Shown here: piece by piece, positions 15,517 to 22,015 of the stretch
How the letters are laid out: every line of letters starts with the position of its first letter
How positions within the stretch are numbered: position 1 is the first letter of the stretch
Virus record (IMG/VR): IMGVR_UViG_3300032288_001914
Location: 1 to 30,670 of that record
Direction: 5' to 3' (one strand)
DNA: 30,670 nucleotides
DNA from: a virus
The notes under the pieces: generated by a model
Database searches by the model: none
What the model saw: only the letters and a program-made list of their open reading frames with translations
What the model was told of the DNA's origin: nothing
Made by a program: the position numbers and the translations under genes

Positions 15517-16649
15517 TGGCCTATCCGGTGTCGGCTGACTTCCGGCCCGCCCTGATTGTCGATCATGTCGACACGGCGGTCGCGACCGTGATTGATCTTG
15601 ATGGGGCGACACTGGCGACCCTGCAAATCATGGGCGGGAACGTCACGTTCGACATTGACCGGAGTATCCGGGCCGAAGCCGGGGACCTGACCCTGATCGA
15701 CCCCGACGGGACACTGACACCCAACGACGTCGCCGACATCCTGTCACCGTTGGCTGGGAACGAGATCAAACTGGAACGCGGCATCATCTACGCCGACGGC
15801 ACCACCGAACTAGTCCCACTAGGTATCTTCGGCTTCAATCAAGTCACGGTCGACCTGGACAACTCTGGACTGACGTTGACCGTCGGCGGGTTACAGGACC
15901 GGGCGGGGCGCGTCGGCGAAGCCCGCTACACAAAGCCGTACAGCGTCGCGACGTCGACGGCCCTTGAGACTGTCATCAAGGGTTTGGTGCAGCGCGGGTG
16001 GCCTGCCGCGCCGGGTGTCGACAATCTTCCGACCACGGGGATCACGGTCACGGGCCGGTCGTGGGGTTCTGAGGGGGATGCGGATCCGTGGAATGACGCC
16101 GTCGACCTCGCCGACGCACAGGGATACCGCCTCTACTTTGACGGTAACGGCAGTCTCACGATGGAGCAGTACCAGGACCTCGCCGACCTCACTGCGACCG
16201 TCACCTACGACTCGACGAACCCGATTGTCCTGTCGATCGCCCGGACGTGGGACACGTTCAATACCTACAACGGTGTCATCGCCGTCGGTGAGGGGTCGGG
16301 GCTGCTCATCCCGTTTCAGGCGGTCGCGTGGGACGACGACCCCGCGTCGCCGACGTACTATCTGGGCGCGTTCGGGAAACGACCCCGCATCTACTCGTCG
16401 CCGAACATCCTGTCGAAGGCTGACGCCGTGAGGACCGCGAACGCGCAACTGAAGAAAACCCTAGGCGTCACCGAAACGGTGTCGTGGACTCAGATCCCCG
16501 ACCCGTCGTTGCAGGTGGGCGACGGGGTGCAGGTCACGATTGAGGCGGCCGCCGTGGACAACCTGTACCGCATCGACCGGATCGACCTGCCGTTGTCGCC
16601 GATGGATCTTATGCAGGTCACGGCCCGAGCGAAACGGATCACGGCATGA
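15516..16649 (+). CDS. minor tail protein, hub-like
   Basis: 377 aa, starting on the previous stop (TGATG) and overlapping the next gene by 4 nt. It begins MAYPVSADFRPALIVDH and has many paired strands: GNVTFDIDRSIRAEAGDLTL, FGFNQVTVDLDNSGLTLTVG, and later WTQIPDPSLQVGDGVQVTI with YRIDRIDLPLSPMDLM. This 'LTIDRSIRR...G.lTl.DpdG...P-d--d-LSP-G' type of sequence is frequent in actinophage tail-tip proteins related to DUF5047 and T4 gp27-type hub folds. The likely role is a structural ring at the tail tip joining tube and receptor-binding protein. Confidence 0.75.
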   Translation: MAYPVSADFRPALIVDHVDTAVATVIDLDGATLATLQIMGGNVTFDIDRSIRAEAGDLTLIDPDGTLTPNDVADILSPLAGNEIKLERGIIYADGTTELVPLGIFGFNQVTVDLDNSGLTLTVGGLQDRAGRVGEARYTKPYSVATSTALETVIKGLVQRGWPAAPGVDNLPTTGITVTGRSWGSEGDADPWNDAVDLADAQGYRLYFDGNGSLTMEQYQDLADLTATVTYDSTNPIVLSIARTWDTFNTYNGVIAVGEGSGLLIPFQAVAWDDDPASPTYYLGAFGKRPRIYSSPNILSKADAVRTANAQLKKTLGVTETVSWTQIPDPSLQVGDGVQVTIEAAAVDNLYRIDRIDLPLSPMDLMQVTARAKRITA

Positions 16650-17848
16650 ACGAAGCCCTACAGTTCATCCTCGACATCAATAACTACAACTCGAAGAACA
16701 AGTTCCGGCTAGGCATGGCCCGCGTCAGGTCCGTCGAAGGCGACCCCGTGTTCGGTACGGCGACGGGTCAGGCGATGATCGTGCCCGCGTCCGGAGAATG
16801 GGATGAGGATGCCGTCCCCGCCTACTATCTCGGCGAGTATCCGCCCCGACCCGGTGGTGCCTGCTGGTATGCCACCGACGGACGTGACCGGATTATCCTC
16901 GGGATGATGGCACCCGATGGGCCACCGACGGCACAGATCGCTTTGAGTGTCGCCTCAACAAGTATTCCGAACGATCCCGGTGCAGGTTCGGCGATTGCGT
17001 TGGGCAGTGTGATCGCTGACCCATGGAACATGGCTAACGGATCTGGCATTACGACGCCAATACCTGGAATGTATATTGCGACTGGGTGGCTTCAATGGAG
17101 CACTGACACCCTAGGTGGGACTGGTTACCGTCAGGTCGCTGTTTTTGCGGGTGGCACAAATATCTTGGCGACGCGTATCGCCCCCGGCACGACAACGCAG
17201 CCAAGTCAAAGCGTGACCACACCAGTGTTTTACGCCCCCGCAGGGGTGAACGTCGAAATCAGAGTTCGACAGAACCGTGGAACCGCTCAAAACGTGACAG
17301 ACGCCTCACTTTCGGTTCATTACGTTGGACGGCGTCGCACGGCAGGCGCAGGCCCGGAAGAACTTGCCGACGGGTCGTTCGAGGCCGCGGGCACGGCAGG
17401 CTGGGACTTCACCCAAACGACCGCCATCTACAGCCTGTCGTCAGTCAACCCCTATGACGGAGATTATTGCCTGCAAGGCGTCCACGGGAACGGGTCCGCG
17501 CTCACGTCCATCGTCTACGGCCCCGACAAAATCCCCGTCGTCCCCGGCGCCCAATACACCGTGTCCGCCTACGTCCGAGGTACGGCAGCGATCACGGCAT
17601 CCGGGTCCGCTGGTGTCGTCCCGTTCCTGCTGTGCGCCCCGGACGGTCTGCCTGATCCGACGGACTCGACATCCGCCACGGCCACGAACGCGTCGACCGC
17701 GTCGGTGACGACATCGTGGGCGAACATCGCCCAGGTGCAAACCATTCCCACGGGCTGCTTCACGGCCCGCGTCGGTTTGAAACTCGTCACGTCGGCCGCG
17801 AACACGGCAGCGTGGGATTTACTCTCGGTGCAGGAAAAGATCAACTAG
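16646..17848 (+). CDS. minor tail protein with C1q-like and CBM-like domains (receptor-binding candidate)
   Basis: 400 aa, overlapping the previous gene (ATGA). Residues 1-95 are a tail-attachment part (MNEALQFILDINNYNSKNKF). About 96-228 resembles a C1q/TNF-type jelly roll of phage fibres: PIPGMYIATGWLQWST, YRQVAVFAGGTNIL, FYAPAGVNVEIRVRQNRG and SLSVHYVG. About 237-400 resembles a carbohydrate-binding jelly roll (ADGSFEAAGTAGWDFTQTT, DGDYCLQG, VPGAQYTVSAYVRG). The C1q-like part is encoded by lower-GC DNA (29 of 60 bases G+C in 17041-17100). Together these point to the adhesin that contacts host surface sugar; no enzymatic site is visible. Confidence 0.75.
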   Translation: MNEALQFILDINNYNSKNKFRLGMARVRSVEGDPVFGTATGQAMIVPASGEWDEDAVPAYYLGEYPPRPGGACWYATDGRDRIILGMMAPDGPPTAQIALSVASTSIPNDPGAGSAIALGSVIADPWNMANGSGITTPIPGMYIATGWLQWSTDTLGGTGYRQVAVFAGGTNILATRIAPGTTTQPSQSVTTPVFYAPAGVNVEIRVRQNRGTAQNVTDASLSVHYVGRRRTAGAGPEELADGSFEAAGTAGWDFTQTTAIYSLSSVNPYDGDYCLQGVHGNGSALTSIVYGPDKIPVVPGAQYTVSAYVRGTAAITASGSAGVVPFLLCAPDGLPDPTDSTSATATNASTASVTTSWANIAQVQTIPTGCFTARVGLKLVTSAANTAAWDLLSVQEKIN

Positions 17849-17850
17849 CC

Positions 17851-18159
17851 ATGACTGGAGCCGTGAAAGTGACCGTTGACCTGCTCATGATCGGATCCGT
17901 CGCGGCAGCGTTCACGGCCCTCATAGCCCTGTCCATGGCCGTCAGGAAACTACTCACGGGCGCCCTACAGCGGGACATTGATGCGATCCGGTCAGAGTTG
18001 AAACCCAACGGCGGGTCAAGCCTGCGCGACGCCGTCGACCTCGTCGTCGAGCGGCAGACGTCGATCGGCCGGGAGATCCGTGACCTCAAGACCGAGCTGC
18101 ATGAACTGCGCACTAAAACAGACGATCACATCGTCTGGCACCTCAACGAGAAGGAGTAG
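17851..18159 (+). CDS. membrane protein with C-terminal coiled coil (lysis-region)
   Basis: 102 aa from the ATG at 17851, two bases after the tail-gene stop. One transmembrane helix spans about residues 8-30 (VDLLMIGSVAAAFTALIALSM). It is followed by a basic joint (VRKLLTG) and a long charged helix (LRDAVDLVVERQTSIGREIR, DLKTELHELRTKTDDH) likely to form a coiled coil. Similar one-helix proteins precede endolysin genes in many actinophages, and some resemble DUF2746. It may be a holin partner or pinholin-like regulator. The holin gene starts 4 nt downstream. Confidence 0.7.
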   Translation: MTGAVKVTVDLLMIGSVAAAFTALIALSMAVRKLLTGALQRDIDAIRSELKPNGGSSLRDAVDLVVERQTSIGREIRDLKTELHELRTKTDDHIVWHLNEKE

Positions 18160-18163
18160 CACG

Positions 18164-18379
18164 ATGGAATGGTTCGCGAAGTCTCCCATCGCCTCAGCCC
18201 TGCGCGTGTTCGTCGCCGTAGTGCTCGCGATGATCGCCGCCGACTGGACCGACGGCGGGACCATCAGTTTCGACCGGTGGCAAACATGGGTTATCGCTGG
18301 TGTCGCTGCCTGCATCCCCGTGATCGTCCGCTGGTTGAACCCGGCCGACCCGATGGGGCAGGTGTCCCGTGACCAGTAA
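18164..18379 (+). CDS. holin (putative, two membrane helices)
   Basis: 71 aa from the ATG at 18164, with AAGGAG at 18151-18156. Two hydrophobic segments: about residues 9-27 (IASALRVFVAVVLAMIAAD) and 42-58 (WVIAGVAACIPVIVRWL), with a charged C-terminus. Small size, two helices and a position just before the endolysin fit a class II holin, which would form membrane lesions and release the endolysin. The call rests on topology and context only. Confidence 0.7.
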   Translation: MEWFAKSPIASALRVFVAVVLAMIAADWTDGGTISFDRWQTWVIAGVAACIPVIVRWLNPADPMGQVSRDQ

Positions 18380-18512
18380 CCCCGACCACGTTGATGTCGA
18401 CGCGTCCGACGTCGACTGGGACCCGCCGCGCGTCGGTTTCGTGCCGACTGAAGTGATGGCCGATCCGGACCCGAAGGACGTGCAGGACGCTGACCAGGAC
18501 GCCGACGCATGA
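18369..18512 (+). CDS. tiny, very acidic protein between holin and endolysin
   Basis: 47 aa with a GTG start that overlaps the holin stop by 11 nt, and an ATGA overlap with the endolysin. Thirteen of 47 residues are Asp, with few hydrophobic residues (start TSNPDHVDVDASDVDWDPP). No domain is recognised. The double overlap argues that it is translated and couples endolysin synthesis to the holin. It may be a real small protein or mainly a coupling ORF. Confidence 0.6.
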   Translation: MTSNPDHVDVDASDVDWDPPRVGFVPTEVMADPDPKDVQDADQDADA

Positions 18513-19450
18513 CAATCAACCCGACACCGTCGCAACTGTTGGCGGCCCTGAGGGATCACGGCGTCGATGTGCGCCTGTATGCGAAGTGGGACACGATCGG
18601 CCGCGAATGGAAGAACGACGCGGACCCTAACGGCCCCGGCGGGCTGCTGGGCGTCGTGAACCATCACACGGCGAACCCGTACGCCTCGAAGACGAACCCG
18701 GCCCCGTCGCTGGAATGGGTCGCCCGCGAGTATTCACGGCCCGCCGCGAACATGCTCGTCGGGAAGACCCCCGGCAACACCTGGCTGGTGTCGGCGGGGT
18801 CGTGTTGGCATCCGGGCGACGGTGGACCGTTCCCCGGCGTCGGCATCCCACGCGCCGGCAACGTCGGCTACTGGCGACTGTTCGGCATCGAGGTCGACGA
18901 CCCCGGCGTGAAGATCGGCACCATCACGGACTACCAGATCGAACAGGTCGCCCGCATCAACGCGGCCCTATGGGATCTCTGCGAATGGCCGAACGGGAAA
19001 CGCATCATCACGCACAAGTGTTGGACCGACGGCTGCCACGGCGTGAACCCTGACGGGCCGTCACCGTTCGTCGGCCGGAAGAACGACACGATCGACGGTC
19101 CGTGGCGGGCGTTCCCCGGTAACCCTGACCCGGAGCCATACAACGCCCCGTGGTGGCGTGAGAAGGCGAAGGCGTACCGGATCAAGCCGCCGACGTGGGA
19201 CGGGACGGTGCCGCGCCTGTCGGCGGTCCAGCGGGCCGACAAGGACGGGGAGAAAAACAAAGCGGCGTGGAGGGTCGCGTGTCGCCTGTACGACCTCGGG
19301 TTCAAACTGTCCGCCCCAGTCGCGAACGGGGAACAGTCCTATCCACGGATTGCCGTCAGCAAGTTCCGGGTCGACCACGGGTGGGACGCCAAAGATGGGG
19401 CGTACACGATGAACGTTCACCGGACACTGTTCGGGATCGCGAAGGCGTGA
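18509..19450 (+). CDS. endolysin: N-acetylmuramoyl-L-alanine amidase with C-terminal binding domain
   Basis: 313 aa. Residues about 40-195 resemble the Amidase_2 (PGRP-like) zinc amidase: GVVNHHTA with the first zinc histidine, GYWRLFGIEVDD, and ITHKCWTDG followed by VGRKNDTIDG, matching the family pattern 'GHkeW..GRK-DP' with the second His and an acidic ligand. It would cut the bond between MurNAc and L-Ala. The C-terminal ~85 residues, with AVSKFRVDHGWDAKDGAYTM and a final LFGIA, resemble a degenerate peptidoglycan-binding (PG_binding_1) module. There is no signal peptide, so export should depend on the holin. No separate mycolate esterase (LysB) gene is seen. Confidence 0.9.
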   Translation: MTINPTPSQLLAALRDHGVDVRLYAKWDTIGREWKNDADPNGPGGLLGVVNHHTANPYASKTNPAPSLEWVAREYSRPAANMLVGKTPGNTWLVSAGSCWHPGDGGPFPGVGIPRAGNVGYWRLFGIEVDDPGVKIGTITDYQIEQVARINAALWDLCEWPNGKRIITHKCWTDGCHGVNPDGPSPFVGRKNDTIDGPWRAFPGNPDPEPYNAPWWREKAKAYRIKPPTWDGTVPRLSAVQRADKDGEKNKAAWRVACRLYDLGFKLSAPVANGEQSYPRIAVSKFRVDHGWDAKDGAYTMNVHRTLFGIAKA

Positions 19451-19455
19451 CGTCC

Positions 19456-19620
19456 ATGATTCTGATCGCCTGCGACGAATGCGGGACGGAGAAGATCCGT
19501 ACCCTGAAATCGGACTGGATCGACCTGGTGTCGCCACAGGGCGAGTCGATGGCGTTCTGTTCGTGGGCGTGTCTGCAATCGTTCGCAGGTTTAGAAGCGG
19601 GCAAGGCACCAGTCCCCTAG
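19456..19620 (+). CDS. small zinc-finger-like protein
   Basis: 54 aa. I chose the ATG at 19456 because GAAGG at 19441-19445 is well spaced; a GTG at 19447 overlapping the endolysin stop is the alternative. It has two cysteine pairs, CDECG and CSWAC, about 27 residues apart, a zinc-knuckle arrangement like FCS/MYM-type fingers. It is the last gene of the late operon; its stop lies inside a 20-bp palindrome. Function unknown. Confidence 0.65.
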   Translation: MILIACDECGTEKIRTLKSDWIDLVSPQGESMAFCSWACLQSFAGLEAGKAPVP

Positions 19621-19628
19621 GGGACTGG
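19609..19628. repeat. 20-bp perfect palindrome over a stop codon
   Basis: CCAGTCCCCTAGGGGACTGG is its own reverse complement and includes the TAG stop of the upstream gene (19618-19620). As RNA it could form a short hairpin, although a perfect palindrome has no free loop. As DNA it could be a protein-binding site. It is the first of three consecutive inverted repeats. Confidence 0.85.
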
Positions 19629-19634
19629 GCAGGT

Positions 19635-19668
19635 GTGGTCGCGGTCTAGGGGCTGGGCACGCGGCCAC
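19635..19668. repeat. second inverted repeat of the terminator cluster
   Basis: GTGGTCGCG (19635-19643) pairs with CGCGGCCAC (19660-19668), nine pairs including one G-U wobble, with a 16-nt loop. It lies between the palindrome and the terminator. Confidence 0.6.
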
Positions 19669-19676
19669 AGATAGGG

Positions 19677-19714
19677 GAACGCCCCCGCCGGATGGGGTCC
19701 GGGCGGGGGCGTTC
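19677..19714. terminator. bidirectional intrinsic terminator between converging operons
   Basis: GAACGCCCCCGCC (19677-19689) and GGCGGGGGCGTTC (19702-19714) form a perfect 13-bp stem with a 12-nt loop, followed on the plus strand by TCTTGT. It sits after the late operon and just after the end of the minus-strand operon (stop at 19728-19730), so it can serve both directions. Confidence 0.85.
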
Positions 19715-19727
19715 TCTTGTCCTCGAG

Positions 19728-19958
19728 CTACTTTCGACTGCGGTGAGGTTTCCCGAGGATCCGTCGGATCGTCATCCGGTTCAGGCCGAACTCGTCAGCC
19801 AACTGCACCTCACTCACGCCCAAACCATTCAGCCGGATCACGGCCGACTCCATGGCGGCCTGCGCGGCCTCGAACGTGAGCCGTGCGTCAGTCCACGCGG
19901 CGGCCGCGATGCCGGTTTCATGGTCGACCTCGACTACGACAACCCTCACCCGTGACAT
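19728..19958 (-). CDS. small helix-turn-helix DNA-binding protein
   Basis: 76 aa from the ATG at 19958; a GTG at 19949 that overlaps the upstream stop by 4 nt is an alternative start. The C-terminal 30 residues form a clear HTH, VSEVQLADEFGLNRMTIRRI, followed by a basic tail (LGKPHRSRK), as in resolvase/Hin-type HTH domains. The N-terminal part (VRVVVVEVDHETGIAAAAW) is a short beta-rich or helical section. It is the last gene of the minus-strand operon. It is the only regulator-like gene on this strand, so it could control the switch region at 20.65-21.08 kb; this is inference. Confidence 0.75.
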   Translation of the reverse strand: MSRVRVVVVEVDHETGIAAAAWTDARLTFEAAQAAMESAVIRLNGLGVSEVQLADEFGLNRMTIRRILGKPHRSRK

Positions 19959-20203
19959 GCGGCCCGCCAAATATCCCGCACCACATCCAGAGGCACCGAT
20001 TTACGGGAGCCACTGTCAGCGATGACCCGCCCGAGGTCGTGGACCGCCTTCAACGCGGCCACGTTCCGGCGCGTGTCGGATTCGAGGTAATCGGCGAGTT
20101 TCTGCTGCGCTGTGGTCGCCGCGAGGTACAGGTCGAAAATCGCGACGTCCCGGTTCGGGTTGTTCACGTCACGGGCAGCGGCCCACGTTTCGTCGATGGT
20201 CAC
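19946..20203 (-). CDS. unknown helical protein
   Basis: 85 aa, ATG at 20203 overlapping the upstream gene stop (ATGA). It is predicted almost wholly helical (DVAIFDLYLAATTAQQKLAD, RRNVAALKAVHDLGRVIADS). No known domain, signal peptide or cysteine motif is recognised; the single Cys is near the end. It is the third gene of the minus-strand operon. Confidence 0.65.
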   Translation of the reverse strand: MTIDETWAAARDVNNPNRDVAIFDLYLAATTAQQKLADYLESDTRRNVAALKAVHDLGRVIADSGSRKSVPLDVVRDIWRAACHG

Positions 20204-20496
20204 GCGACGATCCCCGCAGCCTCGATGGTGTTGAACGTCGCGGCGTCGAACTCTTCGACGATCTCGGTGAACAGGATGTCGTCGGCTGCGGCCAGTTCCC
20301 TCGCCTGGTCGATCGCGGCGGTGAGGTCGTCGACGGTGAGGTTGCCGGCGCGGAAGTCCTCGACCGCGAGGTCAACGAGGTTGACGATGGTTTCGATGAT
20401 CTGGTCACGTTCCGTGATCCAGTTGGTTTGACAGGCGAAGGTGTGGCGGCCGTCGGGGAACGCGCAGTCGTCGCAGGTGATGGTCGTGGCGCTCAT
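20200..20496 (-). CDS. unknown protein with N-terminal Cys3 motif
   Basis: 98 aa from the ATG at 20496, which overlaps the previous stop (ATGA); a longer upstream extension lacks hydrophobic structure and runs through the first gene of the operon, so it is rejected. Residues 8-20 hold CDDCAFPDGRHTFAC, possibly with a histidine as fourth metal ligand. The rest is a long acidic helical stretch (RDQIIETIVNLVDLAVEDFR, LTAAIDQARELAAADDILFT). Function unknown. Confidence 0.65.
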   Translation of the reverse strand: MSATTITCDDCAFPDGRHTFACQTNWITERDQIIETIVNLVDLAVEDFRAGNLTVDDLTAAIDQARELAAADDILFTEIVEEFDAATFNTIEAAGIVA

Positions 20497-20645
20497 GCCG
20501 CCACCTCCGTCGCCATGTAGGTGGCGGCCTTGCGTGCGGCGGTCTCGATGTCGCCGAACTCGGCGATCAGCTCGTCGATCATCCGGCCGATCAGGTCGCT
20601 GAGCGCAACTTCCTGCGCCGGGGTGATGTTCGGGGTGCTGGTCAT
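20493..20645 (-). CDS. small acidic helical protein, first gene of minus operon
   Basis: 50 aa from the ATG at 20645, with AGGAGA just upstream on the minus strand. Sequence: TPAQEVALSDLIGRMIDELI followed by AEFGDIETAARKAATYM, two amphipathic helices. It sits about 40 nt downstream of the expected transcription start of the predicted promoter. Function unknown; small leading genes of this kind are often regulators or host-takeover peptides, but nothing here proves that. Confidence 0.65.
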   Translation of the reverse strand: MTSTPNITPAQEVALSDLIGRMIDELIAEFGDIETAARKAATYMATEVAA

Positions 20646-20691
20646 TTTGGTCTCCTGTCGTCTCTGGCAGGCCCGCCCTGCCATGTCTACG

Positions 20692-20719
20692 ACTATACAC
20701 CCTCGGGGAGGATGGTCAA
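20692..20719 (-). promoter_or_regulatory. sigma70-like promoter of the minus-strand operon
   Basis: On the minus strand, TTGACC (20719-20714) and TATAGT (20697-20692) are separated by 16 nt, close to the TTGACA-N17-TATAAT consensus. The start would be near 20685, giving a 5' leader of about 40 nt before the ATG at 20645. Confidence 0.75.
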
Positions 20720-20827
20720 CACCAAACCCCGAAAAACTTTCCGTCCGTGTCATCGGTTACGCTGACGCCGCAGCCCTATCCCCTTGGGCAGCCCCCGACC
20801 GCACCCCCCGCACTGCCGTCGGGCGTA

Positions 20828-20875
20828 GACGGCCCGTAGGCCCGCGTTCACTCCTGTCCGCGCCTACGGGCCGTC
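20828..20875. repeat. perfect 14-bp inverted repeat
   Basis: GACGGCCCGTAGGC (20828-20841) and GCCTACGGGCCGTC (20862-20875) are exact reverse complements around 20 bases. It lies in the middle of the divergent intergenic region, so it is a candidate operator or an RNA hairpin (attenuator). No U-run follows on either strand. Confidence 0.8.
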
Positions 20876-20889
20876 CCATATCCCCCGAC

Positions 20890-20911
20890 GCCTCTAAACC
20901 GCCTCTAAACC
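20890..20911. repeat. two tandem 11-bp repeats
   Basis: GCCTCTAAACC occurs twice head-to-tail (20890-20900 and 20901-20911). The 11-bp period matches one helical turn, so a protein could bind both on the same DNA face. Confidence 0.75.
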
Positions 20912-21076
20912 CCGAGAAACTGGCGTGTCGGGGTTGACCAGACCCGAAACCCGGTCCACCATGGAGTCGCGGCCCACACCGCGCCTGGTTCCTCCCCAGC
21001 GGCCGGGTCGATGCAGCGGGGAACTGCACCGGCCCGGTCGGGGGACCAGGACCAACTCACGACAGGAGCAACATCC

Positions 21077-21262
21077 ATGGACATCCACGCCGTCATCATC
21101 CTCACCGGGTGCGCGTCCGGTATCGCGTTCGCCCTGGGCTACGCCTGCCGCGGCTATGTGCACCACTACAGCAGCGGCCGCCCTGAGCAGCGCGACCTCG
21201 ACGCACAGGCCGAGTACGACAATCTGCGCCGCATCTTCAACGGAAACGGAGACAACCTGTGA
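21077..21262 (+). CDS. small membrane protein
   Basis: 61 aa, first gene of the rightward early operon, ATG at 21077 with AGGAG at 21064-21068. One N-terminal transmembrane helix (about residues 5-24, AVIILTGCASGIAFALGYAC) is followed by a charged tail (SGRPEQRDLDAQAEYDNLRR). It overlaps the next gene by 4 nt (GTGA). It could anchor something at the host membrane; superinfection exclusion is one possibility. No family is recognised. Confidence 0.7.
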   Translation: MDIHAVIILTGCASGIAFALGYACRGYVHHYSSGRPEQRDLDAQAEYDNLRRIFNGNGDNL

Positions 21263-21447
21263 ACACCCAGCAGATCCTCATCGTCCTCATGGCCCTGATG
21301 TTCGTCGCGGGCGGCTGCGTCGGTCACGCCGTCGGCTACCTGCGACGCCGTGAGCAGGTCAGCATCCTGCGCCAAAACCTGCGCATCGCCTATGGGCGGA
21401 TCCGCGTGTTGGAAGTCGCGGCCCACGACGTGAGGCGGCAGGCATGA
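21259..21447 (+). CDS. small membrane protein
   Basis: 62 aa, GTG start in a 4-nt overlap. A transmembrane helix at about residues 6-27 (ILIVLMALMFVAGGCVGHAV) is followed by a basic helical tail (YLRRREQVSILRQNLRIAYG). Topology is like the preceding gene but the sequence is unrelated. Both lie directly before a secreted cell-wall enzyme gene with ATGA/GTGA coupling, so the three may act together at the envelope. Confidence 0.7.
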   Translation: MNTQQILIVLMALMFVAGGCVGHAVGYLRRREQVSILRQNLRIAYGRIRVLEVAAHDVRRQA

Positions 21448-22013
21448 CGACCCGCTGCCACCGTGGCCTGCCGGTGCTCACGTTCGCCGCTATCGTCGGC
21501 CTCACCGCGATCGCGATCACCCCCACGCCACGGGCCGCAGCGTTCCCCCTCGACGTTGACCCCGTCCCCGTCAACGCCCTCCCAGTGTCCGACCCTGACC
21601 CCGTCAGAGTCCTTAACATCCCCGAATGCGTCGACCCTCTAGTGCAACTCCTTCACGACACGGGGTGGCGCGGCGATCAGTTGCGCATCGCCTACGCCGT
21701 CGTGTGGCGCGAATCCAACGGACGACCCGACGCGATCGGGGAAGGCGGCTACGGGCTGTTCCAGTTGCAGAAGTCCGCGCACATGACGAAACCATGGTGG
21801 GACGACAACCTGCTCATGGACGACGTCTACAACGCGGCCGCCGCGTTCGAGCTGTGGCAGGACAACGGGTGGCGGCCGTGGGGACTGACGAAGGCCGGTG
21901 CCCTCGACGCCCGCGACTATCCGAACTGGTCGGCGTGGGAGATCGAAAACTGGATCATGAAGCCGTTCCATAAGTACCTGAACCAATACGACACCATCTG
22001 TAGGAAGGACTGA
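21444..22013 (+). CDS. secreted lysozyme-fold protein (SLT/resuscitation-type)
   Basis: 189 aa. Residues 1-34 look like a Sec signal peptide: basic start (TTRCHRG), hydrophobic core (VLTFAAIVGLTAIAI), and an Ala-rich cleavage region (PRAAA-F). The mature part, from about residue 66, has AYAVVWRESNGRPDAIGEGG followed by YGLFQLQ, the lysozyme-superfamily pattern in which the Glu of RES is the catalytic acid. Expected activity: cleavage of peptidoglycan glycan strands outside the membrane. It is located in the early region, away from the lysis genes, so it is probably not the main lysin. Envelope remodelling, help to lysis or exclusion of other phages are possible roles. Confidence 0.8.
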   Translation: MTTRCHRGLPVLTFAAIVGLTAIAITPTPRAAAFPLDVDPVPVNALPVSDPDPVRVLNIPECVDPLVQLLHDTGWRGDQLRIAYAVVWRESNGRPDAIGEGGYGLFQLQKSAHMTKPWWDDNLLMDDVYNAAAAFELWQDNGWRPWGLTKAGALDARDYPNWSAWEIENWIMKPFHKYLNQYDTICRKD

Positions 22014-22015
22014 AC

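Larger units (their letters stand above)
20646..21076. other. 431-bp non-coding switch region between divergent operons
   Basis: No real gene is seen; the open frames here are shadows. It holds the minus-strand promoter, a perfect 14-bp inverted repeat (20828-20875), two tandem 11-bp repeats (20890-20911), and a mirrored pair TGGTCAAC (20713-20720) / GTTGACCA (20933-20940). The latter could be operator half-sites or the -35 of a rightward promoter, although no matching -10 follows. A weak candidate -10, TACGCT (20758-20763), resembles the one upstream of the first gene. The rightward early promoter should lie here but cannot be placed with confidence. Confidence 0.7.

Noticed and set aside
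20754-21076. Genes in the switch region (open frames on both strands)
   Set aside because: They lack ribosome sites and protein-like composition, and overlap inverted and tandem repeats.
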